From the NCBI RefSeq assembly GCF_003425685.1, contig NZ_QJKM01000002.1:310001-374000 (forward strand): a DNA stretch of 64,000 nucleotides, given 5' to 3'. Origin of the DNA: Rhizobium terrae. GTDB taxonomy: Bacteria; Pseudomonadota; Alphaproteobacteria; Rhizobiales; Rhizobiaceae. Both the position numbers and the translations under genes were made by a program. Shown one piece after another: positions 1 to 8,335 of this stretch. Every line of letters starts with the position of its first letter. The first letter of the stretch is position 1. A model generated the notes under the pieces. The model saw only the letters and a program-made list of their open reading frames with translations. It was not told the origin of the DNA and did not search any database.

Positions 1-165
1 GGCACCCGCACCAGAACCGAGATCGGCAACGCTGATAGATTTGTCAGAGGCGACCAGCGAGGCGAGCAGCATGGCGTCGACGCCGGAACGGTGCCCGCCG
101 CCTTTTGGCTGCATGACGTGAAAACGCCCGCGATGGAAGGCGTCGATGGTGAAGGTGGGGATCAT
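1..165 (-). CDS. tRNA1(Val) (adenine(37)-N6)-methyltransferase, N-terminal part (cut by window edge)
   Basis: Only the first 55 residues are inside the window; the gene runs leftward off the edge. The visible part has the start typical of the family (FHRGRFHVMQPKGGGHR), then a helix with LLASLVA, and ends in SAM-binding motif I, DLGSGAGA. Family members are small-domain class I methyltransferases that modify A37 of tRNA1(Val). The chosen ATG (163-165) has no strong Shine-Dalgarno sequence, but no other start codon lies in frame close upstream. The catalytic NPPY-type motif would be outside the window, so the exact substrate rests on family resemblance alone. Confidence 0.75.
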   Translation of the reverse strand, partial: MIPTFTIDAFHRGRFHVMQPKGGGHRSGVDAMLLASLVASDKSISVADLGSGAGA

Positions 166-256
166 GAGGTGCGGCGCCGCTGGGTGACAGATAAATGCGA
201 TTTGATGCCCAATGTCTGCACCCCAGAAGAATCCAGGCCAGAAGCTCCGAAAACCA

Positions 257-478
257 TCACGACCTCAGCTCCGCCTCGAGCCCGGCATCCCTCAATATTC
301 GCCGCGCCTCGTCCACCCTCTCCTCTTCCACCATAAACCGGCGCGGCAGGAGGCCGAGCGAGCCTTCGAGCACGCTCATCGACTGGTCGGCGACCATGCA
401 ATGGATGCCGGCGTCCCGCATCAGGCTTTCCGCCAGCGACAGGATCACGACATCGTTAGTGCGGATGATCTCCAGCAT
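257..478 (-). CDS. DUF2007 domain-containing small protein
   Basis: A 73-residue acidic protein of the DUF2007 (putative signal-transducing protein) family: MLEIIRTND, then AESLMRDAGIHCMVADQ, SVLEGSLGLLPRRFMV, and a helix rich in Glu and Arg. Proteins of this family adopt a small ferredoxin-like fold, and their function is not established. I chose the Met that begins MLEIIRTND because family members start there; an in-frame ATG six codons upstream (to position 496) is possible. It is read leftward, divergently from the polyprenyl synthase gene and in line with the tRNA methyltransferase gene. Confidence 0.8.
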   Translation of the reverse strand: MLEIIRTNDVVILSLAESLMRDAGIHCMVADQSMSVLEGSLGLLPRRFMVEEERVDEARRILRDAGLEAELRS

Positions 479-521
479 GCCTTTTTGAAGCCCCATTAAA
501 TCCCGCGGGTTGCGATTTGCG

Positions 522-550
522 CTTGCCGCACTATCCGCCTCTTTCTATTG
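522..550 (+). promoter_or_regulatory. putative sigma-70 promoter of ispB
   Basis: CTTGCC (522-527), a 17-nt spacer and CTATTG (545-550) match the rhizobial housekeeping promoter form CTTGAC-N17-CTATAT with one -35 and two -10 differences. It would start transcription about 30 nt before the TTG start of ispB. Confidence 0.5.
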
Positions 551-584
551 TCCTTTGAAAGAATTCGATAGGGAGGCCTGATCG

Positions 585-1601
585 TTGGGCGTCGTCATAC
601 CGCTTGAAGAAGGCAAAAACAAACTCGCATCCGTGAAGCCTCTGGTGGATCTCACAAAGGCGGATATGGAGCGCGTGAACCAGCTGATCCTCTCCAAGGC
701 CGGCTCCGACGTGCAGATGATACCGGAAGTCGCAAACCACCTGATCTCCTCCGGCGGCAAGCGGCTGAGACCGATGCTGACGCTCGCCTCGGCCGTGCTG
801 TTCGGCTACCAGGGCGACGGCCATGTGAAGCTTGCGACGAGCGTCGAGTTCATGCACACAGCAACGCTCCTGCACGATGACGTGGTCGACGAAAGCGACC
901 TGCGCCGCGGCAAGTCCACCGCCCGGACGATCTGGGGCAACCAGGCAAGCGTACTGGTCGGAGACTTCCTGCTTGGACAGGCCTTCAAGATGATGGTCGA
1001 TGTCGGTTCGCTCGAAGCGCTCGACGTGCTGGCGACCGCCGCCTCGGTCATCGCGGAAGGAGAAGTCCTGCAGCTTTCCGTCGCCAAGAACATGGAGACC
1101 ACCGAGGACGACTATCTTTCTGTCATCCGGGCGAAGACGGCGGCGCTCTTCGCCGCCGCCGCCGAAGTAGGGCCGATCATCGCCAATGCCGACAAGGGCG
1201 CGCGCGCCGCGCTGAAATCCTACGGCATGAACCTCGGCCTCGCCTTCCAGCTGGTCGACGATGCGCTCGATTACGGCGGCAAGGCTGCCGATCTCGGCAA
1301 GAATGTCGGCGACGATTTTCGCGAGGGCAAGATCACGCTCCCGGTCATCCTCTCCTACCGCCGCGGCACGGAAGGCGAGCGCGCCTTCTGGCGCCAGGCG
1401 ATCGAAAAGGGCGAAAGTGGTGACGAGAACCTTGAAAAGGCGCTCGGGCTGATGAACAAATACGGCGCGCTCAACGACACGATCGGCCGCGCGCTGCATT
1501 ACGGCACGATCGCCCGCGATGCGCTGGCGCCGCTTCCCGCTTCCCCGCTCAAGGCGGCGCTGCTCGAAGTCATCGATTTCTCGATCCAGCGCGTCAACTG
1601 A
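585..1601 (+). CDS. ispB: polyprenyl (octaprenyl/decaprenyl) diphosphate synthase
   Basis: A trans-prenyltransferase of 338 residues that lengthens farnesyl or geranylgeranyl diphosphate with isopentenyl diphosphate to give the ubiquinone side chain. Both aspartate-rich motifs are present: LLHDDVVDESDLRRG near residue 100 and FQLVDDALDYGG near residue 220; GGKRLRPML near residue 60 is the usual substrate-binding segment. Start is TTG at 585, supported by GGGAGG (571-576) eight bases upstream. Rhizobia make ubiquinone-10, so the product is probably decaprenyl diphosphate, but chain length cannot be read from the motifs. ispE downstream makes precursors for the same isoprenoid pool. Confidence 0.93.
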   Translation: MGVVIPLEEGKNKLASVKPLVDLTKADMERVNQLILSKAGSDVQMIPEVANHLISSGGKRLRPMLTLASAVLFGYQGDGHVKLATSVEFMHTATLLHDDVVDESDLRRGKSTARTIWGNQASVLVGDFLLGQAFKMMVDVGSLEALDVLATAASVIAEGEVLQLSVAKNMETTEDDYLSVIRAKTAALFAAAAEVGPIIANADKGARAALKSYGMNLGLAFQLVDDALDYGGKAADLGKNVGDDFREGKITLPVILSYRRGTEGERAFWRQAIEKGESGDENLEKALGLMNKYGALNDTIGRALHYGTIARDALAPLPASPLKAALLEVIDFSIQRVN

Positions 1602-1624
1602 CGCAAGCGGAGGAGATCCGGGCG

Positions 1625-2092
1625 TTGGACCTTTCCGAAGACATGTTGGAGCGGGTGCTGCTCCAGCTTTCCGAGTTCATGTCGGTCTGCCGCGATCCGT
1701 GGTGCATCTTCGGTGGAGCGGCCATGTATCTTCACGGATTTCGGGACCCCGGTTTCTCGGATATCGACGTCCTCGCATCCTTAACGGATGTCGAGCGCAT
1801 CGCCGTTTCTCATGCCCTGAGAAACGAGGCTGAGGGCGGGACACAGCGGTTCCGATCGCAGGCGCTCCTGCATCCCGATATCGGGGATATCGCCGTCGAG
1901 ATCATGGCCGGCTTCGAGATTTTTGCCGACGGACGCTGGCAGGCCGTCACGGTCGCCGATCACGCAGAGGTTCGATATCGCTCCGCGACGGTCTGGGTCG
2001 CAAGCCCGAAGGATGTCGGCGGGATATTCAGGCTCTGCGGGCGACCCAAGGATATCGAGCGTCTGGGGCTCCTGGAACAACGCGCAGGTTGA
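1625..2092 (+). CDS. nucleotidyltransferase-fold hypothetical protein
   Basis: A 155-residue soluble protein starting at TTG 1625 behind a good GGAGGAGAT ribosome site. The N-terminal part contains FGGAAMYLHGFRDPGFSDID, which resembles the GG/GS...D-x-D core of minimal nucleotidyltransferases and of antitoxin-toxin NTases, but a complete third carboxylate is not obvious. It follows ispB by 23 bases and may be read through from it. No clear partner such as a HEPN or AbiEi-type gene is adjacent. I do not recognise a specific function; the fold assignment is an inference from the motif. Confidence 0.65.
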   Translation: MDLSEDMLERVLLQLSEFMSVCRDPWCIFGGAAMYLHGFRDPGFSDIDVLASLTDVERIAVSHALRNEAEGGTQRFRSQALLHPDIGDIAVEIMAGFEIFADGRWQAVTVADHAEVRYRSATVWVASPKDVGGIFRLCGRPKDIERLGLLEQRAG

Positions 2093-2282
2093 GCCGGCGG
2101 ACAACGCCTGGACAACGCAAAAGAGCTTTTCTGCCCCGTTCACAGATTGGCGACCTCGATCACCCTGTCCGAGATTTCCTTGCGGACCTGCTTCAAAAAA
2201 GCCATTCTGTCGTGAATCAATCGGTGCAGGATCAGCGGCGAGAATTAACGCCGCGTCACGCTCTTATGAAAGGCACCCCTTT

Positions 2283-4118
2283 ATGCGGCAGAAATCCAGC
2301 CTTCTTCTGCTTTCCAGCGCGGCACTCGCAACCGTCCTCCTGTTCGGCACGGCTGCAGGCGCTGCCACGCCGGAAAAGAAGCCAGTGGCGAAAGAAGCAG
2401 TCAGCTTCGGCCCCAGCGACGTCAAGTCGTTTTCCGGCGCGTTTCTTGCCGCCCGTACGGCCGATGTGGACCACGACTATACGACAGCGATTGCGCTCTA
2501 CCGCAAGGCGCTCGGCTACGATCCGGCAAATTTGGAAATCCGCGAACGGCTGATGATCTCGCTGCTGCTCAACGGCGATTTCGACGAGGGCTTGAAGGAA
2601 GCCGAAAACCTCAAGGAAGACAAGGCGGTCGAGCGGATCACCAAGGTCGTCCGCGGCCTGGACGCCTTGCGCGGCAGGAAGTTCGATTCCGCCAAGAAAA
2701 TCCTCGCCTATGACGGGCCGAACGATCTCGACCGTTTGACGCACCAGCTTCTTTCGGCCTGGGCGGACGTGGGTGCGGGCAAGGGTAAGCAAGCCATGGC
2801 CACCGTTTCCGCATTGAAAGGCCCTCCGTGGTACAAGGCCTTCACGGAATACCAGCTCGGGGCGATGGCTCTGACCACAGGCGACATCTCGACCGCCCGG
2901 CAGCACCTCAACACCGCCGTCACCAACAAGGAAGCGGTGGCCATGGCGCCCGATACCTTCATGCGCGCGGTGATGGCGTTGGCGCGTCTCGAGGCGGCAG
3001 CGGGCAACAAGCAGAAGGCGCTCGACGCGATCTCGGTCGGCGACGGGATGATCAGCAACTATGCGCCGCTGAAAGCGCTGCGGCAGAGCATCGAAAAGGG
3101 TGAGAAGCCGCAACAGCAGGTGGCAGGCCCCAGCGAGGGCGCGGCCAGCGTGCTGTTTTCGGTTGGCGGCGCGCTGAATCGCCAGGGTGCCGAGGACATG
3201 GTCTCGCTCTACCTGCAGATCTCGCACGCGCTCGACCCGAAAAGTGCTGACACGCTGATTCTGCTCGGCGGCATTGCCGAAAAGCTCGAACAACCCGAAC
3301 GCGCCATCAAATTCTATTCCAGCGTGCCGGCCGACTCACCGATGCGGCGGATTTCCGAGCTGCAGCTCGGCGTGACGCTTTCCGAAAACGGCAAGGTCGA
3401 GGAAGCCAAGCAGCACCTGAAGCTGCTGATCGATTCCGATCCGGCCGACATTCGCAGTTACATCGCCTATGGCAGCGTGCTTTCCGAGGCCAAGGACTAC
3501 AAGGCGATGGCCGAGACCTACGACAAGGCCGTCGCCGTGATCGGTCCCGTGCCGCGCCAGGGCGACTGGTCGGTCTTCTTTCAGCGCGGCATCGCCTATG
3601 AACGGCTGAAACAATGGGACAAGGCCGAGCCGAGCTTCCGCAAGGCCCTGGAACTCAATCCCGAGCAGCCGCAGGTGCTCAACTATCTCGGCTATTCGCT
3701 GGTCGACATGAACAAGAACCTCGAAGAGGGCCTGGGCATGATCAAGCGGGCGGTCGATGCGCGGCCGGACGACGGTTATATTGTCGATTCGCTCGGCTGG
3801 GCCTACTATCGGATGGGCAAGTTCGACGACGCGGTGACGGAACTTGAACGTGCCATTCAGCTTCGCGCCGGCGACGCGACGATTAACGACCATCTGGGCG
3901 ATGCCTACTGGCGGGTCGGCCGCAAGCTCGAAGCCGTCTATCAGTGGAACCGGGCCCTGATCTCCGAGGGCGAAGACATCAACCGCGAGCATATCAAGGA
4001 AAAAATCGAGAAAGGCCTCGCGCCGCTCGATCCGAACGCCACGACGGCAGACCGCAGCCAGACGGAACCGGCGCCTCCGGTCGCCCCGGCCCCGGCCAAT
4101 CCCGACAAGAAGTCCTGA
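2283..4118 (+). CDS. secreted/periplasmic tetratricopeptide repeat protein
   Basis: 611 residues. The ATG at 2283 was chosen because it begins a typical signal peptide (MRQKSS, a Leu/Ala-rich core, then AAGAAT); the open frame continues upstream, but without protein character. The remainder is helical TPR arrays: weak repeats through residues 60-330 and clear ones at 430-580, for example YERLKQWDKAEPSFRKALEL and YYRMGKFDDAVTELERAIQL. The C-terminus is a Pro/Ala-rich tail. Its stop TGA overlaps the ispE start (TGATG), so the two genes are translationally coupled. TPR proteins scaffold protein complexes, and no enzymatic role is visible. This TPR-ispE pairing is, from memory, common in rhizobia. 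Confidence 0.88.
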   Translation: MRQKSSLLLLSSAALATVLLFGTAAGAATPEKKPVAKEAVSFGPSDVKSFSGAFLAARTADVDHDYTTAIALYRKALGYDPANLEIRERLMISLLLNGDFDEGLKEAENLKEDKAVERITKVVRGLDALRGRKFDSAKKILAYDGPNDLDRLTHQLLSAWADVGAGKGKQAMATVSALKGPPWYKAFTEYQLGAMALTTGDISTARQHLNTAVTNKEAVAMAPDTFMRAVMALARLEAAAGNKQKALDAISVGDGMISNYAPLKALRQSIEKGEKPQQQVAGPSEGAASVLFSVGGALNRQGAEDMVSLYLQISHALDPKSADTLILLGGIAEKLEQPERAIKFYSSVPADSPMRRISELQLGVTLSENGKVEEAKQHLKLLIDSDPADIRSYIAYGSVLSEAKDYKAMAETYDKAVAVIGPVPRQGDWSVFFQRGIAYERLKQWDKAEPSFRKALELNPEQPQVLNYLGYSLVDMNKNLEEGLGMIKRAVDARPDDGYIVDSLGWAYYRMGKFDDAVTELERAIQLRAGDATINDHLGDAYWRVGRKLEAVYQWNRALISEGEDINREHIKEKIEKGLAPLDPNATTADRSQTEPAPPVAPAPANPDKKS

Positions 4119-5032
4119 TGCCATCCGATCTGTCTGTCGAAACAAGGCCCGCCCGGAAGGCGGGCCTTTTCGAATGGGCGCCGGCGAAGATCAATCTCGC
4201 CCTCCACGTGACCGGAAAGCGCGCCGACGGCTATCACCTGATCGAAAGCATCGTGACCTTTGCCGATACAGGTGACCGGCTGGATTTCGGTGTCGCGAAG
4301 ACCGATTCATTCGGCATCTCGGGGCGTTTTGCCCACCTCCTGCCGACAGATGCAGCCGATGAGCAGGCAAACCTCGTGCTGAAGGCCCGAAACCTCCTGC
4401 GTCGGGCGCTTGCCGACAAAGGCCTTCCTGCAGCGCCCGTCTCCATCCATCTCGAAAAGAACCTGCCAATTGCAGCAGGCATCGGCGGCGGCTCGTCAGA
4501 TGCCGCAGCGACGTTGCGAGGCCTCCTGCGCTTATGGGGCGCCAGCCTGCCGGAGGCCGAGCTGGCGGCCATCGCCCTTTCACTCGGCGCCGACGTGCCC
4601 ATGTGCCTGAAAGGTGAACCGGTGATGGCCAAGGGCATCGGCGAAGAGCTGACGGCCCTCCCTACCCTTCCGCCGCTTTCGCTGGTGCTCGGCAATCCGC
4701 TCGTCGGCGTTTCCACCCCCGAAATCTTCAAGCGGCTGACGAAAAAGGATAATCCGCCGGTCACCGTGCCCGGCAGCGACTGGGTCGGCTTCCTGAAGAC
4801 GTTGCGCAACGATCTCGAGCCGCCGGCGCGCTCGCTGGTGCGCGAGATCGGCCAGATCTCCGGCATGATCGGCGCGGAGGGGGCCGTGATCACCCGTATG
4901 TCCGGTTCCGGTGCCACCTGTTTTGGGATATTCCCTTCTCGGGAATTGGCGGAAAAGGCCGCGGAAAACCTTACGCGCCGGCAGCCGGACTGGTATTTTC
5001 AGGCGGCGCAGACCGTTGGAAGAGGAACATGA
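4118..5032 (+). CDS. ispE: 4-diphosphocytidyl-2-C-methyl-D-erythritol kinase
   Basis: GHMP-family kinase of 304 residues that phosphorylates CDP-methylerythritol in the MEP isoprenoid pathway. Near the N-terminus APAKINLALHVTGKR and DGYH bind substrate; LPIAAGIGGGSSDAAATL is the glycine-rich ATP loop; MSGSGATCFG is the C-terminal GHMP motif. The ATG overlaps the TPR stop by one base, and the 3' end overlaps moaB by four bases (ATGA). The first 18 codons extend beyond the usual family start and contain a terminator-like hairpin. No alternative in-frame start lies between that hairpin and the conserved APAKIN segment. Confidence 0.95.
   Translation: MPSDLSVETRPARKAGLFEWAPAKINLALHVTGKRADGYHLIESIVTFADTGDRLDFGVAKTDSFGISGRFAHLLPTDAADEQANLVLKARNLLRRALADKGLPAAPVSIHLEKNLPIAAGIGGGSSDAAATLRGLLRLWGASLPEAELAAIALSLGADVPMCLKGEPVMAKGIGEELTALPTLPPLSLVLGNPLVGVSTPEIFKRLTKKDNPPVTVPGSDWVGFLKTLRNDLEPPARSLVREIGQISGMIGAEGAVITRMSGSGATCFGIFPSRELAEKAAENLTRRQPDWYFQAAQTVGRGT
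4144..4170 (+). terminator. terminator-like hairpin inside the ispE 5' coding region
   Basis: AAGGCCCGCC (4144-4153), a 5-nt loop and GGCGGGCCTT (4159-4168) form a perfect 10-bp stem, followed by TTTT. It sits in codons 10-18 of ispE, so it could attenuate read-through from the TPR gene or simply be coding sequence with this shape. The U-tract is short. Confidence 0.45.
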
Positions 5033-5577
5033 ACAGGATCGACGAAACCCGCTCCTTCATTCCCGTCGGCATCGCCGTGCTGACCGTTTCGGATACCCGC
5101 ACGGCGGCAGACGACAAATCGGGCGATACGCTTGCGGCGCGGATAACGGACGCCGGGCATGCGCTGAAAGCCCGCGCCATCGTGCCGGACGACAGGGAGC
5201 AGATCGCGGCCCAGGTGCGGCAATGGACGCTCGATCCCGATATCGATGTGGTGATCACCACCGGCGGCACGGGCTTCACCGGCCGCGATGTGACGCCGGA
5301 AGCGCTGGAGCCGCTGTTCGAAAAACGGATGGACGGCTTTTCGGAAGTCTTTCACCGCATTTCCTACGACAAGATCGGCACCTCCACCATCCAGTCGCGC
5401 GCTACGGGCGGCGTGGCGAACGCCACCTTCATCTTCGTTCTGCCCGGCTCGCCGGGCGCCTGCAAGGATGCCTGGGACGGCATCCTGAAGGCACAGCTCG
5501 ATTACCGCCACATGCCCTGCAATTTCATCGAGATCATGCCGCGGCTCGACGAGCACCTGCGGCGGAGCGGGAAATAG
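5029..5577 (+). CDS. moaB: molybdenum cofactor biosynthesis protein B
   Basis: 182-residue MoaB/MogA-like protein of the molybdopterin-binding (MoCF) fold. IAVLTVSDTR near residue 15, TTGGTGFTGRDVTPEA near residue 82 and the FVLPGSPGACKDAW segment near residue 145 are the family motifs around the MPT/adenylylation site. It overlaps the end of ispE by four bases and is probably the last gene of the TPR-ispE-moaB unit. It ends four bases before the convergent glycosyltransferase gene, with no obvious terminator between them. Whether it acts as MoaB or supplies MogA-type adenylylation cannot be told from sequence alone. Confidence 0.93.
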   Translation: MNRIDETRSFIPVGIAVLTVSDTRTAADDKSGDTLAARITDAGHALKARAIVPDDREQIAAQVRQWTLDPDIDVVITTGGTGFTGRDVTPEALEPLFEKRMDGFSEVFHRISYDKIGTSTIQSRATGGVANATFIFVLPGSPGACKDAWDGILKAQLDYRHMPCNFIEIMPRLDEHLRRSGK

Positions 5578-5580
5578 TTT

Positions 5581-6099
5581 CTATCTGGCCGCGGCGGCCA
5601 CCCAGGCCGGAATCATCTCGCTCGCCAGCTTCACCGCCTTCTGGCCGTGGGCCAGCGTTTCCAGATCCATGCCGGATTTGGCGAGCGCGATTGCCTGCCG
5701 TTTTGCAAGCAGCATGCCGTATTCCAGCGGCGGCACGACGCGGCCGATGCGCTTGAAGAACGGCCGCCGGTAATTGCGTGATGGCGAGAAACGCGCCGGC
5801 TGCTTGTTGAGCGAGATATATTCCATCACTTCATCGATCCAGCCCGCCTGCAGCCGGGCGCCGGGCTCGACAAGCAGCAGCCACTCGCCACGAGCCCCCC
5901 GCAGGATGTCCTTGATGTCCCAATGCGTATGGAACCGGCAGCCGGCTGCATCGGCGACCCGGGAGGAACCGTCCCGCGAGCCGTGATCCAGTACGACCAC
6001 ATCGCTCACAAGCCCTTCCACCGCAGCGGAAACAAGCACCGAGAGCGTCTGCGCCAATTCCGATTCCTGATCGCGGCATTCCATGATGACAGTCAGCAT
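5581..6099 (-). CDS. family 2-like glycosyltransferase, short form
   Basis: 172 residues. The first half resembles the nucleotide-binding half of GT-A glycosyltransferases: MLTVIMECRDQESELAQTL, then VVVLDHGSRDGSSRVAD, and GEWLLLVEPGARLQAGW in place of the usual DxD region. The second half is basic (NYRRPFFKRIGR). It is about 60-70 residues shorter than typical GT2 proteins and no clear DxD metal motif is present, so it may be non-catalytic or a specialised relative. No transmembrane segment is evident. It is read leftward, convergent with moaB and divergent from the radical SAM gene. Confidence 0.75.
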   Translation of the reverse strand: MLTVIMECRDQESELAQTLSVLVSAAVEGLVSDVVVLDHGSRDGSSRVADAAGCRFHTHWDIKDILRGARGEWLLLVEPGARLQAGWIDEVMEYISLNKQPARFSPSRNYRRPFFKRIGRVVPPLEYGMLLAKRQAIALAKSGMDLETLAHGQKAVKLASEMIPAWVAAAAR

Positions 6100-6156
6100 T
6101 CCTGACGTTTATCGCATTGCAATGAGGAAGACCAGAAACCGTTTCCGAATTTTGTT

Positions 6157-6185
6157 CTTGCAATGTTCTCGTTTTAGGGCTAGGA
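6157..6185 (+). promoter_or_regulatory. putative sigma-70 promoter of the radical SAM gene
   Basis: CTTGCA (6157-6162), a 17-nt spacer and CTAGGA (6180-6185) resemble the rhizobial CTTGAC-N17-CTATAT consensus. The predicted start lies about 40 nt before the ATG at 6231. Confidence 0.4.
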
Positions 6186-6230
6186 ATTTAATCATCAGGA
6201 ACGGGGAGGTTTCCCCTTCAGGAGTGCCCC

Positions 6231-7388
6231 ATGAACGAGCTGTCCCGATTGCGGCAGGACGCATTTGCGCCTGCTCATACGGCCGATATTGCCGATGCGC
6301 TGGTACAATCCTCCGGTCTGAGGATCGAGGTGGACCGCCGACGCGGACGGGGAGCCGGCCTCAATCCGAGCGGCCGCTTCGAAGCGGAACGTCGGGAAGC
6401 TTTCGACGACGGCTGGCAAAGCCTCGAAGATCTTGAACCGTTCAAGACCGACGTGCAGGTCGAAAAGCCGCGCACCGCGATTACCCGCAACGAATCGCCC
6501 GACCTCTCCTTCGACCGCTCCATCAATCCCTATCGCGGCTGCGAGCATGGCTGCATCTACTGCTTCGCCCGTCCGACCCACAGCTATATGGGCCTTTCGC
6601 CGGGGCTCGATTTCGAATCGAAGCTCTTTGTCAAACCGGACGTGCCGAAGCTTCTGGAACGCGAGCTCAGCAAACCGGATTATAAGGTGCGGGCAATCGC
6701 CATCGGCACCAATACCGACCCTTACCAGCCGATCGAACGTGAATGGCGCATCATGCGCCAGATCCTCGAAGTGCTGCAGAAGGCTAATCACCCTGTCGCG
6801 ATCGTCACCAAGTCGGCGCTGATCGCCCGCGACATCGATATCCTCGCCGACATGGCCTCCAGGGGCCTCGCCAAGGTGGGTATCTCGGTCACAACCCTCG
6901 ACCGAAAGCTCGCCCGCGCCATGGAGCCGCGCGCCTCGACCCCTCCCAAGCGCCTGGACGCCATCAAGGCGCTGACCGATGCCGGCATTCCGACCGCGGT
7001 CATGGTGGCGCCCGTCATCCCGGCGCTCAACGATCACGAGATCGAGCGGATTCTGGAAGCAGGCCATGCTGCCGGCGCGATGGAGGCTAGCTATGTGCTG
7101 CTTCGCCTGCCGCTTGAGGTGAGCCCGCTTTTCCGCGACTGGCTGTTGCAGAACTATCCGAACCGCTATCGGCACGTCATGTCGCTCGTCCGCTCGATGC
7201 GGGGCGGCAAGGACTACGATGCCGAATGGGGCAAACGGATGAAGGGCGCCGGCCCCTATGCCTGGCAGATCGGCCGGCGTTTCGAGATGGCGACCAAGCG
7301 GCTCGGCATGGTTCGGCGCGGCCTGCCGCTGCGCGACGACATCTTCGTCCGCCCGAACGGCGCCGGCATCCAGCTGTCGCTGCTTTAG
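6231..7388 (+). CDS. PA0069-family radical SAM protein (spore photoproduct lyase-like)
   Basis: 385 residues with the radical SAM cluster motif CEHGCIYC (Cys104, Cys108, Cys111), preceded by NPYRG and followed by FARPTH. This C-x3-C-x2-C form would hold a 4Fe-4S cluster that cleaves S-adenosylmethionine. The family is related to spore photoproduct lyase but occurs in non-sporulating bacteria, and its reaction is not established. IAIGTNTDPYQPIE and the ISVTTLD strand complete the partial TIM barrel. Start ATG 6231 has AGGAG about five bases upstream. A conserved-looking block with rnhB follows. Confidence 0.9.
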   Translation: MNELSRLRQDAFAPAHTADIADALVQSSGLRIEVDRRRGRGAGLNPSGRFEAERREAFDDGWQSLEDLEPFKTDVQVEKPRTAITRNESPDLSFDRSINPYRGCEHGCIYCFARPTHSYMGLSPGLDFESKLFVKPDVPKLLERELSKPDYKVRAIAIGTNTDPYQPIEREWRIMRQILEVLQKANHPVAIVTKSALIARDIDILADMASRGLAKVGISVTTLDRKLARAMEPRASTPPKRLDAIKALTDAGIPTAVMVAPVIPALNDHEIERILEAGHAAGAMEASYVLLRLPLEVSPLFRDWLLQNYPNRYRHVMSLVRSMRGGKDYDAEWGKRMKGAGPYAWQIGRRFEMATKRLGMVRRGLPLRDDIFVRPNGAGIQLSLL

Positions 7389-7622
7389 CAGGTGGCATCT
7401 CCGGCGGTTATGTGCGGAAACCGCGATTCGTGAGCATCAAGATGCTCCGACAAATTTCACCGGGCATCGAGACCGTACGTTTTGAATTGAATTTCCGGCG
7501 CGCACCCGCCCTGTCCCGCGCCGGGATGACCCCGGTTCCACCGCCGCCCCTCGGTGGATAGCGACGCCGCATCGTCCCGCCGGGGGTTGCAGGAGGTCGG
7601 GTCGACGTGCGAGGTTGCCGCC

Positions 7623-8291
7623 ATGTTGCCTCGCACGTCGCCCGATTCTCCGATGCTTTTCGAAGACGCACCGCTTGTTCCGGATTTCAGCCTGGAGCTT
7701 GTAGCACGGAACGCCGGTCATTGGCCGGTCGCGGGCACGGACGAAGCCGGTCGTGGACCTCTGGCGGGACCGGTGGTCGCTGCGGCGGTGATCCTCGATC
7801 CGGACAATATCCCGGACGGCCTCAACGATTCCAAGCAGCTGACCGCCAACCAGCGGGAGATCCTGTTCGAGGCGATCATGGCGACGGGTGAGGTCTCGAT
7901 CGCCGCATCCGGCCCGCGTCATATCGACGAGCGCAACATCCTGCGCGCCAGCCTGGATGCCATGCGCCGGGCGGTGGCCGGGCTTGCCGTCACGCCGGCC
8001 TATGTGCTCGCCGACGGCCGCGACGTGCCGCAGGGGCTTTGCTGCCCCGGCAAGGCCGTCGTCCAGGGCGACGCCCGCTCGGTCTCGATCGCCGCCGCAT
8101 CGATCATCGCCAAGGTCACCCGCGATCGGATGATGGCCCGCGCGCATCTGGTCTTCCCGGCCTATGGCTTTGCCAATCACGCAGGCTACGGCACCGCACA
8201 GCATCGAGCCGGCATCGAGAAACACGGTCCCTGCTCGCTGCATCGAATGAGTTTCCGCCCGCTTCGCAAGGATGCCCTCCCGGAAACGTGA
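7623..8291 (+). CDS. rnhB: ribonuclease HII
   Basis: 222-residue type 2 RNase H that removes single ribonucleotides and RNA primers from DNA duplexes. [15 protein letters not shown] holds the first catalytic Asp and Glu, LADGRDVP the next Asp, and [17 protein letters not shown] the family helix; the C-terminal [11 protein letters not shown] is also conserved. ATG 7623 is preferred because GAGG lies nine bases upstream; the frame is open back to GTG 7554 and a second ATG exists at 7653. The 234 bases between the radical SAM stop and this start hold nothing I recognise. Confidence 0.94.
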   Translation: MLPRTSPDSPMLFEDAPLVPDFSLELVARNAGHWPVAGTDEAGRGPLAGPVVAAAVILDPDNIPDGLNDSKQLTANQREILFEAIMATGEVSIAASGPRHIDERNILRASLDAMRRAVAGLAVTPAYVLADGRDVPQGLCCPGKAVVQGDARSVSIAAASIIAKVTRDRMMARAHLVFPAYGFANHAGYGTAQHRAGIEKHGPCSLHRMSFRPLRKDALPET

Positions 8292-8335
8292 CTGCTTCGC
8301 TTCGCGCTCCGGCCCACGATCTTAAGGTCGTGCGG

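Noticed and set aside
2256..3293. Leftward open frame opposite to the TPR gene
   Set aside because: The + strand gene has a signal peptide and TPR repeats; the leftward frame has no domain.
8314..8331. Loopless palindrome between rnhB and the GST gene as terminator
   Set aside because: The CACGATCTTAAGGTCGTG palindrome lacks a T-run and cannot form a stable loop, so the terminator call was not made.
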